Numbered from the stretch's first letter, positions 25,459-33,881 are shown. The stretch is 34,918 bases of DNA from Fusobacterium sp. (GCA_019416865.1 DXWL01000018.1:1-34918); one strand, 5' to 3'. Notes: generated by a model not told the origin, from the letters alone. Numbers and translations are program-made.

Positions 25459-25487
25459 TTGAAAAAATACAGAATATCTATTATAAT
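25459..25487 (+). promoter_or_regulatory. Promoter of the AAA+ regulator gene
   Basis: TTGAAA (25459-25464), an exact 17-base spacer and a perfect TATAAT (25482-25487). It is a sigma-70-type promoter with a leader of about 50 bases before the ATG at 25546. The 90 bases between the rseP stop and this box hold no gene and no convincing terminator. Confidence 0.7.
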
Positions 25488-25545
25488 ACAGATGATATAA
25501 AATTAGAATTGTGTATAAAAATTAAAATTGACATAGGAGGTCGAA

Positions 25546-26931
25546 ATGAAAAAATCAGTTTTGGCTATATCAGAGAGAAAAGAGGTATTAAAAGAACTTA
25601 GAAAAGAACTTTTAAAATATTATGAGGTAATTACATTTAACAATCTTCTTGATGGGTTAGATATGCTTAGAGAGAGTGATTTTGATGTGGTAATTCTTGA
25701 TCAATATCTTACTTGGTTTAATTTCTCTGACGCTAAGAAAAAACTAAATGGTGTAGGAAAAGAATTTGTAACAATAGGACTTATTGATGAGGAAACAGAT
25801 GAAGTTTTAGAAGAACTTGATAAAGCAGGAATTTACAGCTATACAGTAAAACCTATAAACGGAGAGGAAATTGTAAAATTAATAAAACCTGCTCTTGTTA
25901 ATGTTGAAACAATAAAAAAATACAAAAAATTAAAAGAAAAAGTTATGGAACTTGAGGAACAAAAAGAGATTGTAGGACAATCTGTAAAAATTAAAGAGGT
26001 AAGATCTAAGATAGATAAAATAGCTTCTACTGACCTGCCTATATTAATTACAGGTGAGGGAGGAGTTGGAAAAACTCTTGTTGCCAGAGAGATCTACAAA
26101 AAAAGCGACAGAAGAAAGAAAGATTTTGTTACTATAAACTGTGGAACTATGACAAGTGAAACTCTTGAAAGAGAACTTTTTGGATATGAAAGAGGAGCTT
26201 TCCCAGGAGCAATATCAAGCAAAAAAGGTATAATTGAAGAGATAGATGGAGGAACACTTTTCCTTGATGAAATAGCAGGAATAGATGTAAAAATCCAAAC
26301 TAAAATCTTAAGAGTTATTGAATATGGTGAATATAAAAGAGTTGGTGGAACAAGAGCAAAAAGAGTAGATGTAAGATTTATTGTTTCTACTGATAAAGAC
26401 TTAAGAGATGAAATAGAAAAAGGAAAATTCAGAAAAGATTTATATCATAGATTAAGTGGATTTAAAGTGGAAGTTCCACCTTTAAGAGAAAGAAAAGAGG
26501 ATATCCCTCTATTATCTAACTATTTCTTAAACGGAATAGCAAAAGATCTTAACAGACCTATCCCTGTACTTTCAGGAGAGGTTATGAAATATCTTATGGA
26601 ATATGCTTTCCCTGGAAATATCAGAGAGCTTAGAAATATGCTTGAAAGAATGATAATTCTTTCTGATGAAAAAATTATAGGAATTGAAAATCTGCCGTTA
26701 GAAATCAAAATGAAATCTGACACTGTTGAAAATAAAACAGTTATAGGACTTGGACCACTTAAAGATATTCTTGAAAAAGAAATATTCAGCTTAGATGATG
26801 TTGAAAAAGTAGTTATCGCTATGGCTCTTCAAAGAACTAGATGGAATAAACAAGAAACAGCTAAGATTTTAGGAATAGGAAGAACTACTCTATACGAAAA
26901 AATAAGAAAATACAAACTTGACGACAAATAA
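25546..26931 (+). CDS. NtrC-type AAA+ response regulator with altered GAFTGA loop
   Basis: This 461-residue regulator has an N-terminal receiver domain (about 1-120), a coiled linker (122-142), a sigma-54-activator AAA+ domain (about 143-385) and a Fis-type helix-turn-helix (about 425-457). The receiver keeps the phospho-acceptor position D52 and K102, but the acidic pair is reduced to S9/E10. The AAA+ domain has Walker A GEGGVGKT (170-177), Walker B TLFLDE (237-242) and arginine finger region FRKDLYHRL. The sigma-54 contact loop reads GAFPGA (217-222) instead of GAFTGA. No histidine kinase is adjacent. It has a strong binding site AGGAGG and its own promoter, and it lies between rseP and a PpiD-like gene, which suggests a role in envelope functions. 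Confidence 0.9.
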   Translation: MKKSVLAISERKEVLKELRKELLKYYEVITFNNLLDGLDMLRESDFDVVILDQYLTWFNFSDAKKKLNGVGKEFVTIGLIDEETDEVLEELDKAGIYSYTVKPINGEEIVKLIKPALVNVETIKKYKKLKEKVMELEEQKEIVGQSVKIKEVRSKIDKIASTDLPILITGEGGVGKTLVAREIYKKSDRRKKDFVTINCGTMTSETLERELFGYERGAFPGAISSKKGIIEEIDGGTLFLDEIAGIDVKIQTKILRVIEYGEYKRVGGTRAKRVDVRFIVSTDKDLRDEIEKGKFRKDLYHRLSGFKVEVPPLRERKEDIPLLSNYFLNGIAKDLNRPIPVLSGEVMKYLMEYAFPGNIRELRNMLERMIILSDEKIIGIENLPLEIKMKSDTVENKTVIGLGPLKDILEKEIFSLDDVEKVVIAMALQRTRWNKQETAKILGIGRTTLYEKIRKYKLDDK

Positions 26932-26958
26932 AAATAACCTAAGATAAGGAGAACTTCC

Positions 26959-28674
26959 ATGGCAATCAGAAAATTCAGAAGCAAAATGAAACCTATAGTA
27001 ATAGTTATTACTCTTGCATTTGCACTGTCATCACTTATAGCAGCATATTATTCAATGTCTTCACAACTTGCAATGAAAAACTATGCTTTTAAAGTAAATG
27101 GTGAAAAAGTTGATATGGTAAATATTGCAAGAACTAAGAATATGATAGCTGCAAATTTACAGAACAGAGGAGATGAAAAAGTTTTAGAAACTTTGGCTGT
27201 TGATCAGGCAATAGAGGATGAACTTGTTCAGCAAATGGCAGATGTTCTCAAAATAAAAGTATCTGATAAAGATGTAAAAAGAGAGTATGAGGCAGTAGAA
27301 AGCAATATAAAAGATAGAGAGCAGTTTAAGAGAATGCTTCAAGCTCAAGGATATACTAAAGCAAGTTTCAAAAAAGAGATAGAAAGATCACTTAAGAGAA
27401 TGAGAGTTCTTGAAAGTTTTGTGGAAAATGCAGATGTAAGCGATGAAGAAGTAGCAAAATTATATAATGAAAACAGATATTCTATGTTTGGAGGAGCAGA
27501 CTTCGACACTGTAAAAGATACTTTAAAACAGTCTATGAAACAGGAAGAGGGAAATAAAGAATTCTACAAAGAACTTCAAGCTCTAAAGAAAAACATGAAG
27601 ATTGATGATGCAAGAGAGCAGTTTGTTGGAATGGAAGAAAAAGTACAAACTGTTAAAGATGGTGTAGAATTTACAAATGTAGACTACAGCAAAATATATG
27701 TACAACTTCTTGCAAAAGGTGTAAAACCAGAAGAAGCAGATGTTCAAACAGAAGCTTATATGGAAAATCAAGCAAAACTTTTAAAAGCAGCAGCTGAATA
27801 TAATGTTGATGTAGATAATGCTCTTCCAGTACTTGCAAGAGTGGAAGATGCTTATGAAAAAATGGTTGAGAAAGCAAGAGAACAAGCTAAATATACAGAT
27901 AAAGATTTACAGACTTATTTCAATGCTAACAGAAGTAATTATGATATCTATCCTTCAGCAGACTCATATATAGCAGCTGTTAAACTGGAACCTTCACAAG
28001 CAGATAAAGATGCAGCAAAAGTTAAGGCTGAAGAGATTAGAAAAAATCTGACAGTAAATAATTTTGCAGAAACAGCAAAATCAAAATCAGATTGTCCAAG
28101 TGCAGCTCAAGGGGGAGATCTTGGATGGTTTTCACAAGGGGATATGGTTCCTGAATTTGAAAAAGCTGCATTTTCTGGAAAAGTAGGAGAAATTTATCCT
28201 GAAATTGTAAGCACAATGTTTGGACAGCATATAATATATATAACTGACAGAAATGATCAAGAGAAAAAAGCAAAAGCAAGTCATATTCTTGTAAAATATA
28301 AAGTGTCTGATGCTACAATAAATGAAGCTATAAAAGAGGCACAAGCAACAGCAGAAAAGATATCTTCAGGAGAGATTAATTTTGCAGATCTTCCTAAAGA
28401 TAAATATAACGGAGGAACACTTATTGAAAATATAAGTGAGAGTGGTTATATTCCTGGAGTAGGATTTAATGAAAAACTTGCAGAAGCTATTTATAAAGCT
28501 CCCCTTAATAAAGTAGAGGTAAAAAGAGAAGGGGATAATGTTTTCATGTTCCAAAAAACAAGAGAAAATCAATTTAAAGCAGCAGAATTTGCAGATGTTA
28601 AAGATAGAGTAAAAGAGGAATATGTAAATCAAAAAGCTTTTAATGCACTTGAAACAATGCTTAAAAGAAAATAA
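26959..28674 (+). CDS. PpiD/SurA-like membrane-anchored peptidyl-prolyl isomerase
   Basis: This 571-residue envelope foldase has a short cytoplasmic basic N-terminus and one membrane anchor (about 12-32). A SurA_N-type chaperone region (about 40-155), a helical insert (160-325) and two parvulin-type segments follow. The first (about 331-432) has the typical GGDLGWFSQGDMVPEFEKA stretch. The second (about 437-535) begins KASHILVKY but is divergent and probably inactive. The protein would sit on the periplasmic face and assist exported protein folding. The ATG follows GGAG by six to seven bases. It lies 27 bases after the AAA+ regulator gene with no terminator between, so they likely share a transcript. 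Confidence 0.88.
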   Translation: MAIRKFRSKMKPIVIVITLAFALSSLIAAYYSMSSQLAMKNYAFKVNGEKVDMVNIARTKNMIAANLQNRGDEKVLETLAVDQAIEDELVQQMADVLKIKVSDKDVKREYEAVESNIKDREQFKRMLQAQGYTKASFKKEIERSLKRMRVLESFVENADVSDEEVAKLYNENRYSMFGGADFDTVKDTLKQSMKQEEGNKEFYKELQALKKNMKIDDAREQFVGMEEKVQTVKDGVEFTNVDYSKIYVQLLAKGVKPEEADVQTEAYMENQAKLLKAAAEYNVDVDNALPVLARVEDAYEKMVEKAREQAKYTDKDLQTYFNANRSNYDIYPSADSYIAAVKLEPSQADKDAAKVKAEEIRKNLTVNNFAETAKSKSDCPSAAQGGDLGWFSQGDMVPEFEKAAFSGKVGEIYPEIVSTMFGQHIIYITDRNDQEKKAKASHILVKYKVSDATINEAIKEAQATAEKISSGEINFADLPKDKYNGGTLIENISESGYIPGVGFNEKLAEAIYKAPLNKVEVKREGDNVFMFQKTRENQFKAAEFADVKDRVKEEYVNQKAFNALETMLKRK

Positions 28675-28709
28675 TAGAAGGATAGAATTTTAACTTTAGG
28701 AGGCATGAA

Positions 28710-28997
28710 ATGGCAGTGGAAATAAATCTTCAAAAAGGAGATATGGTTAAAAAAGGATTTTTGGGGTTCAGTTGGACAACATTTTTCTTTGGATTCTTTG
28801 TACCTTTATTCAGAGGAGATTGGCTTTGGCTGGTTATCATGATTATTTTAGGAGTGGTAAGCTGTGGAATAGCTAATATTATACTGGCATTTTTATACAA
28901 TAAATTTTATACAAGCAAACTTCTTGAAAATGGTTGGGAACCTGCTGATGATTTTTCAAGAAATATGCTGATAAGCAAAGGAATTTTAAGAAGATAA
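28710..28997 (+). CDS. Small membrane protein (DUF2628/HrgC-like)
   Basis: This 95-residue protein has two predicted membrane segments (about 17-34 and 39-63) and the motif GFSWTTFFFGFFVPLFRGD (19-37), which resembles small DUF2628/HrgC-like membrane proteins of unknown function. It ends in a cytoplasm-like charged tail (KLLENGWEPADD). A strong AGGAGG binding site precedes the ATG, and a terminator follows, so it is a real gene ending the regulator-ppiD group. Function unknown. Confidence 0.8.
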   Translation: MAVEINLQKGDMVKKGFLGFSWTTFFFGFFVPLFRGDWLWLVIMIILGVVSCGIANIILAFLYNKFYTSKLLENGWEPADDFSRNMLISKGILRR

Positions 28998-29020
28998 CAG
29001 CTTTTATTTATAAGAATTAT

Positions 29021-29051
29021 AAAAAAGGATAGAAATTCTATCCTTTTTTTT
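29021..29051 (+). terminator. Terminator after the small membrane protein gene
   Basis: AAAAAAGGATAG (29021-29032) pairs with CTATCCTTTTTT (29038-29049) around a five-base loop, ending in a run of eight T. It separates the envelope group from dnaG. Confidence 0.87.
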
Positions 29052-29074
29052 ACCAAATTTTTAAAGATAAAATT

Positions 29075-29102
29075 TGCTTATTGAAAAAAAATGTACTATA
29101 CT
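29075..29102 (+). promoter_or_regulatory. Possible promoter of dnaG-rpoD
   Basis: TTGCTT (29075-29080) and TATACT (29097-29102) with a 16-base spacer. The leader to the chosen dnaG start would be about 47 bases. The boxes match the consensus only moderately. Confidence 0.42.
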
Positions 29103-29155
29103 TAATAGTGGAAAAATATTTAATATTTTTTCACAAAAATATATCGGAGAATAAA

Positions 29156-30964
29156 ATGAAATACAGGTCAGAAGATATAGATAATTTAATAAATCAGCTT
29201 AAAATAGAAGAAGTGGTTGGAGAGGTAGTTGAGCTTAAAAAATCGGGAGCAAACTACAAAGGACTTTGTCCCTTTCACCAGGATACTACTCCTTCTTTTT
29301 CGGTTAGTCCTAGCAAGAATATATGTAAATGTTTTTCTTGTGGGGCAGGGGGAAATCCTGTAACATTTTATTCACAATATTATAAGATATCTTTTGAAGA
29401 AGCAGCAGAACAACTGGCAAGAAAATATAATATTCCTTTGAGAGCATATAAAATAAATATGACTCAGGAAAAGGAAAATGACAAGTTTTATCGAATAATG
29501 AATGAGGCACATAGATTTTTTCAAGAGAGAATTTTTGAAAATGATGGAAGAAAGGCTCTGGAATATCTGTCAGGAAGAGGGGTAAATCCCAAATTTATAA
29601 GAGAAAATGAAATTGGATTTGCTCCAAATGAGTGGAATGCCCTTTATGATTATCTTGTGATAAAAGGATTTGATAAAGAGGATATTATCGCTTTGGGACT
29701 GGCAAAAGAGGGAGATAAAGGGATATATGATGCATTCAGAAACAGAATAATGTTTCCTATATATTCTCCTCAGGGAAGCATAATAGCTTTTGGGGGAAGA
29801 ACTCTTGAAACCAGCAAGGAGATTCCTAAATATATCAACTCTCCAGATACTCCGATATTTAAAAAAGGAAAAAATCTTTATGGAATAAAGGATAAAGGAA
29901 ATGTTCTCCGAAAAAAGAATTATTCAATTCTTATGGAGGGGTATATGGATGTGCTGTCTGCTCATCTCTATGGTTTTGATGTAGCACTGGCAGCTCTTGG
30001 AACTGCTTTTACTTTAGAGCAGGGACAGCTTTTAAAGAGATATACAAACAATGTAATCCTGTCGCTCGATATGGATAAGGCAGGGCAGAGTGCAACAGAG
30101 AAAACAGCAATGATTTTAAAAAATTTAGGATTTAATATAAGAGTGCTGAGTTTTCAAAATGCAAAAGACCCTGATGAATTTTTAAAGAAATATGGAAAAG
30201 ATGAATTTTTAAAAGCAGTGAAAAACTCTTTAGAAATTTTTGATTTTCTCTATGAACTTTATTCAAGAGAGTATGATTTGTCAAATATAATGTCAAAGCA
30301 GAATTTTATAGAAAGATTTAAGGAATTTTTCCAAAACGTTGAATCAAGTCTTGAAAAGACTCTGTATCTTGACAAACTTTCAAAAGCTCTTAATATAGAC
30401 AAATCTATATTACAGGATATACTTATAAACAATAATAAATACAGAGAGCTTAAAAATTCAACTTATTCAGAAGAAAAAGAGAACAGAGAAAAAACTCCCG
30501 TGGGGAATACTTTGGAAGATCTAACTATGGAGCTTATTTTATCAGACATAAGCTATTATGATTATTTTAAAGAAAAAATTCCAGAATCCCCACTGTGCAG
30601 AAAGATGTTTATGCTTTTCAAAGAGATGAGAGAGCAGGGAGAAACTTTTAATGGAAAGATGCTGAAAGAATTTATTGAAAAAGGAAATCTTTCAGAAAAA
30701 GAGGCTGAAAAGGTGCTTATGCTTCAGATATATTCAATAGATGATTACAGCGACACCAGAAAAAGAGAAGCCGACCTTAAAGAGATATTTACCTCATGGT
30801 TCAGAAAAGAGCTTAAAGAAGCTCAAAAAGTGCGGGAAAATATAATGGTTAATATAAAACTTAAAAGGCTGGAGTCAGAACTATATGCAGATTTAAGTTT
30901 TCAAGACACTTTAGGGAAATATGAACAGTTTAAAAATATTTTATCAGGAAATCAAATATTATAG
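29156..30964 (+). CDS. dnaG: DNA primase
   Basis: DnaG makes RNA primers at replication forks. The 602-residue protein has the CHC2 zinc finger (C38, H41, C59, C62), the Toprim core with MEGYMD and SLDMDKAGQSA, and a C-terminal helicase-interaction region. I chose the ATG at 29156, preceded by GGAG and starting MKYRSEDIDNL. The longer in-frame version from 29081 adds a hydrophobic leader that overlaps the promoter and has no ribosome binding site. It is followed by rpoD after 17 bases in the classic macromolecular-synthesis pair, but without rpsU upstream. Confidence 0.96.
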   Translation: MKYRSEDIDNLINQLKIEEVVGEVVELKKSGANYKGLCPFHQDTTPSFSVSPSKNICKCFSCGAGGNPVTFYSQYYKISFEEAAEQLARKYNIPLRAYKINMTQEKENDKFYRIMNEAHRFFQERIFENDGRKALEYLSGRGVNPKFIRENEIGFAPNEWNALYDYLVIKGFDKEDIIALGLAKEGDKGIYDAFRNRIMFPIYSPQGSIIAFGGRTLETSKEIPKYINSPDTPIFKKGKNLYGIKDKGNVLRKKNYSILMEGYMDVLSAHLYGFDVALAALGTAFTLEQGQLLKRYTNNVILSLDMDKAGQSATEKTAMILKNLGFNIRVLSFQNAKDPDEFLKKYGKDEFLKAVKNSLEIFDFLYELYSREYDLSNIMSKQNFIERFKEFFQNVESSLEKTLYLDKLSKALNIDKSILQDILINNNKYRELKNSTYSEEKENREKTPVGNTLEDLTMELILSDISYYDYFKEKIPESPLCRKMFMLFKEMREQGETFNGKMLKEFIEKGNLSEKEAEKVLMLQIYSIDDYSDTRKREADLKEIFTSWFRKELKEAQKVRENIMVNIKLKRLESELYADLSFQDTLGKYEQFKNILSGNQIL

Positions 30965-30981
30965 AGGAGGCGCTTTCATTG

Positions 30982-32199
30982 ATGAAGGAGTTTATTAAAA
31001 ATGAAAAAGTTTTGGGGTTACTTCGTAAAGCAATACAAGAGAAAACAATTACATACGAAGAGATAAACAGAGAATTAAAAGATGAACTTCCTGTGGACAA
31101 AATAGAATACCTTATTGAAGGAATGATAGATCAGGGAATAGATATAATAAAAGAAGAAGATCTTAAAAAACATCTTGAGCAAGAAGAACTTGATGATAAA
31201 AAATATGAAGAGTTTGCAGGAAAATCATTTATAGATGACGATGATGATTTTGGAGATTTTGACGACTTAGATTTGGAAGACGACGACGATATAGATCTTG
31301 ATTCTGTAGATGAAATTTCAAGAGAAGATCTTCTTGATGACGATCTTTTAAAAATATCAGGGGACATGGGTGTAGATGAACCTATAAAAATGTACCTGAG
31401 AGAAATTGGACAGATTCCTCTGTTAACTCATGATGAAGAGCTTGAGTTTGCTAAGAGAGCTTATGAAGGGGACGAGTTTGCAGCAAAACAACTTGTGGAA
31501 GCAAACTTAAGACTGGTTGTAAGTATTGCCAAAAAACATACAAATAGAGGGCTTAAACTTCTTGATCTGATTCAAGAGGGAAATATAGGTCTTATGAAAG
31601 CTGTAGAAAAATTTGAGTATACTAAAGGATATAAATTCTCAACTTATGCAACTTGGTGGATAAGACAGGCTATAACAAGAGCTATTGCAGATCAGGGAAG
31701 AACAATAAGAATACCTGTTCATATGATAGAAACTATTAATAAAATTAAAAAAGAAGCAAGAATTTATCTTCAAGAAACAGGAAGAGATGCAACAGCAGAA
31801 GTTCTGGCTAAAAGACTTGGAATGGAAGTAGAAAAAGTAAAAGCTATTCAAGAGATGAACCAAGATCCAATCTCGTTGGAAACTCCTGTAGGAAGTGAAG
31901 AGGACAGTGAATTAGGAGATTTCGTAGAGGACAGCAAAATGCTTAATCCATACGAACTTACTAACAGAGTTCTTTTAAGAGAGCAGCTTGATGAAGTACT
32001 TGATACTTTAAACAATAGAGAGAAACAAGTTTTAAGATACAGATATGGTCTTGATGACGGAGCTCCTAAAACACTTGAAGAGGTAGGAAAAATATTTAAA
32101 GTTACAAGAGAAAGAATCAGACAAATTGAAGTGAAGGCTCTTAGAAAATTAAGACACCCTAGCAGAAGAAAAAAATTGGAAGATTTTAAACAAAAATAG
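30982..32199 (+). CDS. rpoD: RNA polymerase primary sigma factor RpoD
   Basis: This is the housekeeping sigma factor, 405 residues. Region 1.1 is about 1-75, followed by a very acidic tract (about 85-110). Regions 1.2-2 include LLDLIQEGNIGLMKA (193-207) and YATWWIRQAITRA (222-234; W225, W226, Q229, T232). Region 3 carries TIRIPVHMIETI, and the region 4 helix-turn-helix includes TLEEVGKIFKVTRERIRQIE. The start is either the ATG at 30982 (11 bases from AGGAGG) or the TTG at 30979 (8 bases); they differ by one residue. The extended -10 and TTGACA boxes in this window match what such a sigma reads. Confidence 0.97.
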   Translation: MKEFIKNEKVLGLLRKAIQEKTITYEEINRELKDELPVDKIEYLIEGMIDQGIDIIKEEDLKKHLEQEELDDKKYEEFAGKSFIDDDDDFGDFDDLDLEDDDDIDLDSVDEISREDLLDDDLLKISGDMGVDEPIKMYLREIGQIPLLTHDEELEFAKRAYEGDEFAAKQLVEANLRLVVSIAKKHTNRGLKLLDLIQEGNIGLMKAVEKFEYTKGYKFSTYATWWIRQAITRAIADQGRTIRIPVHMIETINKIKKEARIYLQETGRDATAEVLAKRLGMEVEKVKAIQEMNQDPISLETPVGSEEDSELGDFVEDSKMLNPYELTNRVLLREQLDEVLDTLNNREKQVLRYRYGLDDGAPKTLEEVGKIFKVTRERIRQIEVKALRKLRHPSRRKKLEDFKQK

Positions 32200-32203
32200 A
32201 ATG

Positions 32204-32246
32204 AAAAATAAGGGACTGTTTTATAATGTAATAGCCCCTTATTTTT
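32204..32246 (+). terminator. Terminator after rpoD
   Basis: AAAAATAAGGG (32204-32214) pairs perfectly with CCCTTATTTTT (32236-32246), the right arm being its own T-run. The 21-base loop can form a few more pairs. It separates rpoD from the sigma-like gene that follows, so that gene needs read-through or an undetected promoter. Confidence 0.8.
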
Positions 32247-32280
32247 ATGAAATAGAAAACTAAAGAGAGGAATAGTAAAA

Positions 32281-33060
32281 ATGACATTAGAAAATTTTGA
32301 AAAGCTTGTATTTGAAAAATATAGAGATGACAATGAGTTTGCAGAATTTTTAAGAGAAAATCCTGAATTTAAACTTGAGCTAGAAAGAGAAAATGAATTT
32401 TTAGCAGAGGGAGAAATTGAAGATGAAGAGATGAGCGGAGATTTAGCTCTTAGTTATTTAGAAGAGATAAATCTTGAAGAACATATTTCAGACGAAGAGA
32501 TGGAAAATCTTCTTGAGCAGCTTGATGATGAAGGTGTAAGAGAAAGAATTTTAGTAGATGCTCTTGTTATGACAGCGAGAATAGGATTATATTTCTGCAG
32601 ACAGGGGATAGAGTATCTTGAGCTTGTACAGGAAGGAACAATGGGGGCAATCAAAGCTCTTAACAACTATACTTATGAAGCAGGAAACTTTAAAAACTAT
32701 CTTGCTCTTTGGATAGGAAGAGAGATGGCACTTGCTGTGGAAGAAAAATTTGAACAAACTAAAACAGAATTTATGTACTATATGACAAAAACAGATATGG
32801 AACATATGGAAATAACAGAAGAGGAAAAAGAGAAAAAAATAAAAGCAGTGGAAGAAGAAGCTATTGAAAATATTCCATTCAAACTGGGAGAGAAAGAGAT
32901 AAAGATAATAGAGATGTACTTCGGGCTTAACGGAGATAAAAGATACTCAATCTATGATATAGAAAAAGAACTTTCTTTGGTAAAAGACACTGGAGAGGGA
33001 GCTTTTTATAATGCTCTTTCTAAAATATCAAGTATGAACGGGAGAATGTTTGTAATATGA
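32281..33060 (+). CDS. Divergent sigma-70-like protein
   Basis: This 259-residue protein can be aligned by eye to RpoD. Residues 87-153 match region 2: YLELVQEGTMGAIKALNNY corresponds to LLDLIQEGNIGLMKAVEKF of RpoD, and YLALWIGREMALAV to the -10 element helix. Residues 198-250 match region 4 (GEKEIKIIEMYFGLNGDK, then a degenerate helix-turn-helix). Compared with RpoD, W225 becomes L143, Q229 becomes R147 and T232 becomes A150, while W226 is kept as W144. The N-terminal 80 residues and an insert at 155-195 are very acidic. GAGAGG precedes the ATG. It lies directly downstream of rpoD and overlaps the Nif3-like gene by four bases. Whether it binds RNA polymerase is unknown; it could be an alternative sigma, or a regulator that lost promoter recognition. 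Confidence 0.8.
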   Translation: MTLENFEKLVFEKYRDDNEFAEFLRENPEFKLELERENEFLAEGEIEDEEMSGDLALSYLEEINLEEHISDEEMENLLEQLDDEGVRERILVDALVMTARIGLYFCRQGIEYLELVQEGTMGAIKALNNYTYEAGNFKNYLALWIGREMALAVEEKFEQTKTEFMYYMTKTDMEHMEITEEEKEKKIKAVEEEAIENIPFKLGEKEIKIIEMYFGLNGDKRYSIYDIEKELSLVKDTGEGAFYNALSKISSMNGRMFVI

Positions 33061-33860
33061 AACTAAAAGATATTATAAACTGTCTTGAAAGCAAATTTCC
33101 AAGAACAGCTGCAGAAAGTTGGGACAATGTAGGTCTTATGGTTGGAAGCAGGGGAAGTGAAATAAAAAAAATTCAAATCTCTCTTGATGCTACAATGAAG
33201 GTTGTGGATAATGCTGTAGAACAGGGAGCAGATCTTATAATAACTCATCACCCTCTTATTTTTTCTTCTGTGAAAAATATAAACAGCGATACTCTTTTAG
33301 GAAGAAAATTGTTAAAACTTATTGAAAATAAAATTGCAGTGTATTCTCTTCATACAAACCTTGATTCATCTTTTTCAGGATTGAATGATTTTTTAGGAGA
33401 AAAACTTGGTTTTGTAGAAGGAAAAATAATTGATCCTATAAAAGATAATTTATCAGAAGAAGAGGTTTCTGTAAATGGGATAGGAAGAGTCTATACCCTT
33501 TCACAAAGGGAAAAACTTACAGATATAATAAAGACAGTTAAAGAAAAATTAGGACTTGAAATAGTTACAGTTTCAGGATATGATACAGAAAATGCGACAG
33601 TAAAAAAAGTAGCAGTTGTAAATGGAGCAGGGAGCAGTTACTGGAGAAAAGCCAAAAAAATGGGAGCAGATCTTCTTATAACAGGTGATTTAAAATATCA
33701 TGAAGCTCTTGATGCCAAAGAAGAGGGAATGTATATTCTTGATGCAGGACATTATGAGAGTGAGCATTTTTTTCATATGATAATAAGCAATGCTTTAAAA
33801 AATGAAAAAGATATAGAGTGTTTTGCATTTAATGATGAACCTGTTTTGAAAAAAATATAA
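33057..33860 (+). CDS. Nif3-family dinuclear metal protein (YbgI/YqfO type)
   Basis: This 267-residue protein of the Nif3/GTP cyclohydrolase I type 2-like family forms toroidal hexamers with a two-metal site; its biological role is unsettled. Metal ligands are visible: ITHHPLIF (H64, H65), SLHTNLD (D103) and DAGHYESEHF (H232, E236). The N-terminus begins directly with the family pattern (ESWDNVGLMVG at 20-30). The ATG overlaps the stop of the sigma-like gene (ATGA), so translation is coupled. Confidence 0.93.
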   Translation: MKLKDIINCLESKFPRTAAESWDNVGLMVGSRGSEIKKIQISLDATMKVVDNAVEQGADLIITHHPLIFSSVKNINSDTLLGRKLLKLIENKIAVYSLHTNLDSSFSGLNDFLGEKLGFVEGKIIDPIKDNLSEEEVSVNGIGRVYTLSQREKLTDIIKTVKEKLGLEIVTVSGYDTENATVKKVAVVNGAGSSYWRKAKKMGADLLITGDLKYHEALDAKEEGMYILDAGHYESEHFFHMIISNALKNEKDIECFAFNDEPVLKKI

Positions 33861-33881
33861 CAGGTATTTTAAGGAGTTTAT

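Noticed and set aside
29081..29155. 25-residue N-terminal extension of dnaG
   Set aside because: It overlaps the likely promoter boxes and lacks a binding site; DnaG proteins start near MKYRSEDID.
31848..32333. 161-codon minus-strand open frame over rpoD
   Set aside because: It is antisense to the conserved region 4 of rpoD and crosses its terminator; the product is Ser/Phe/Leu-rich low complexity with no recognisable domain.
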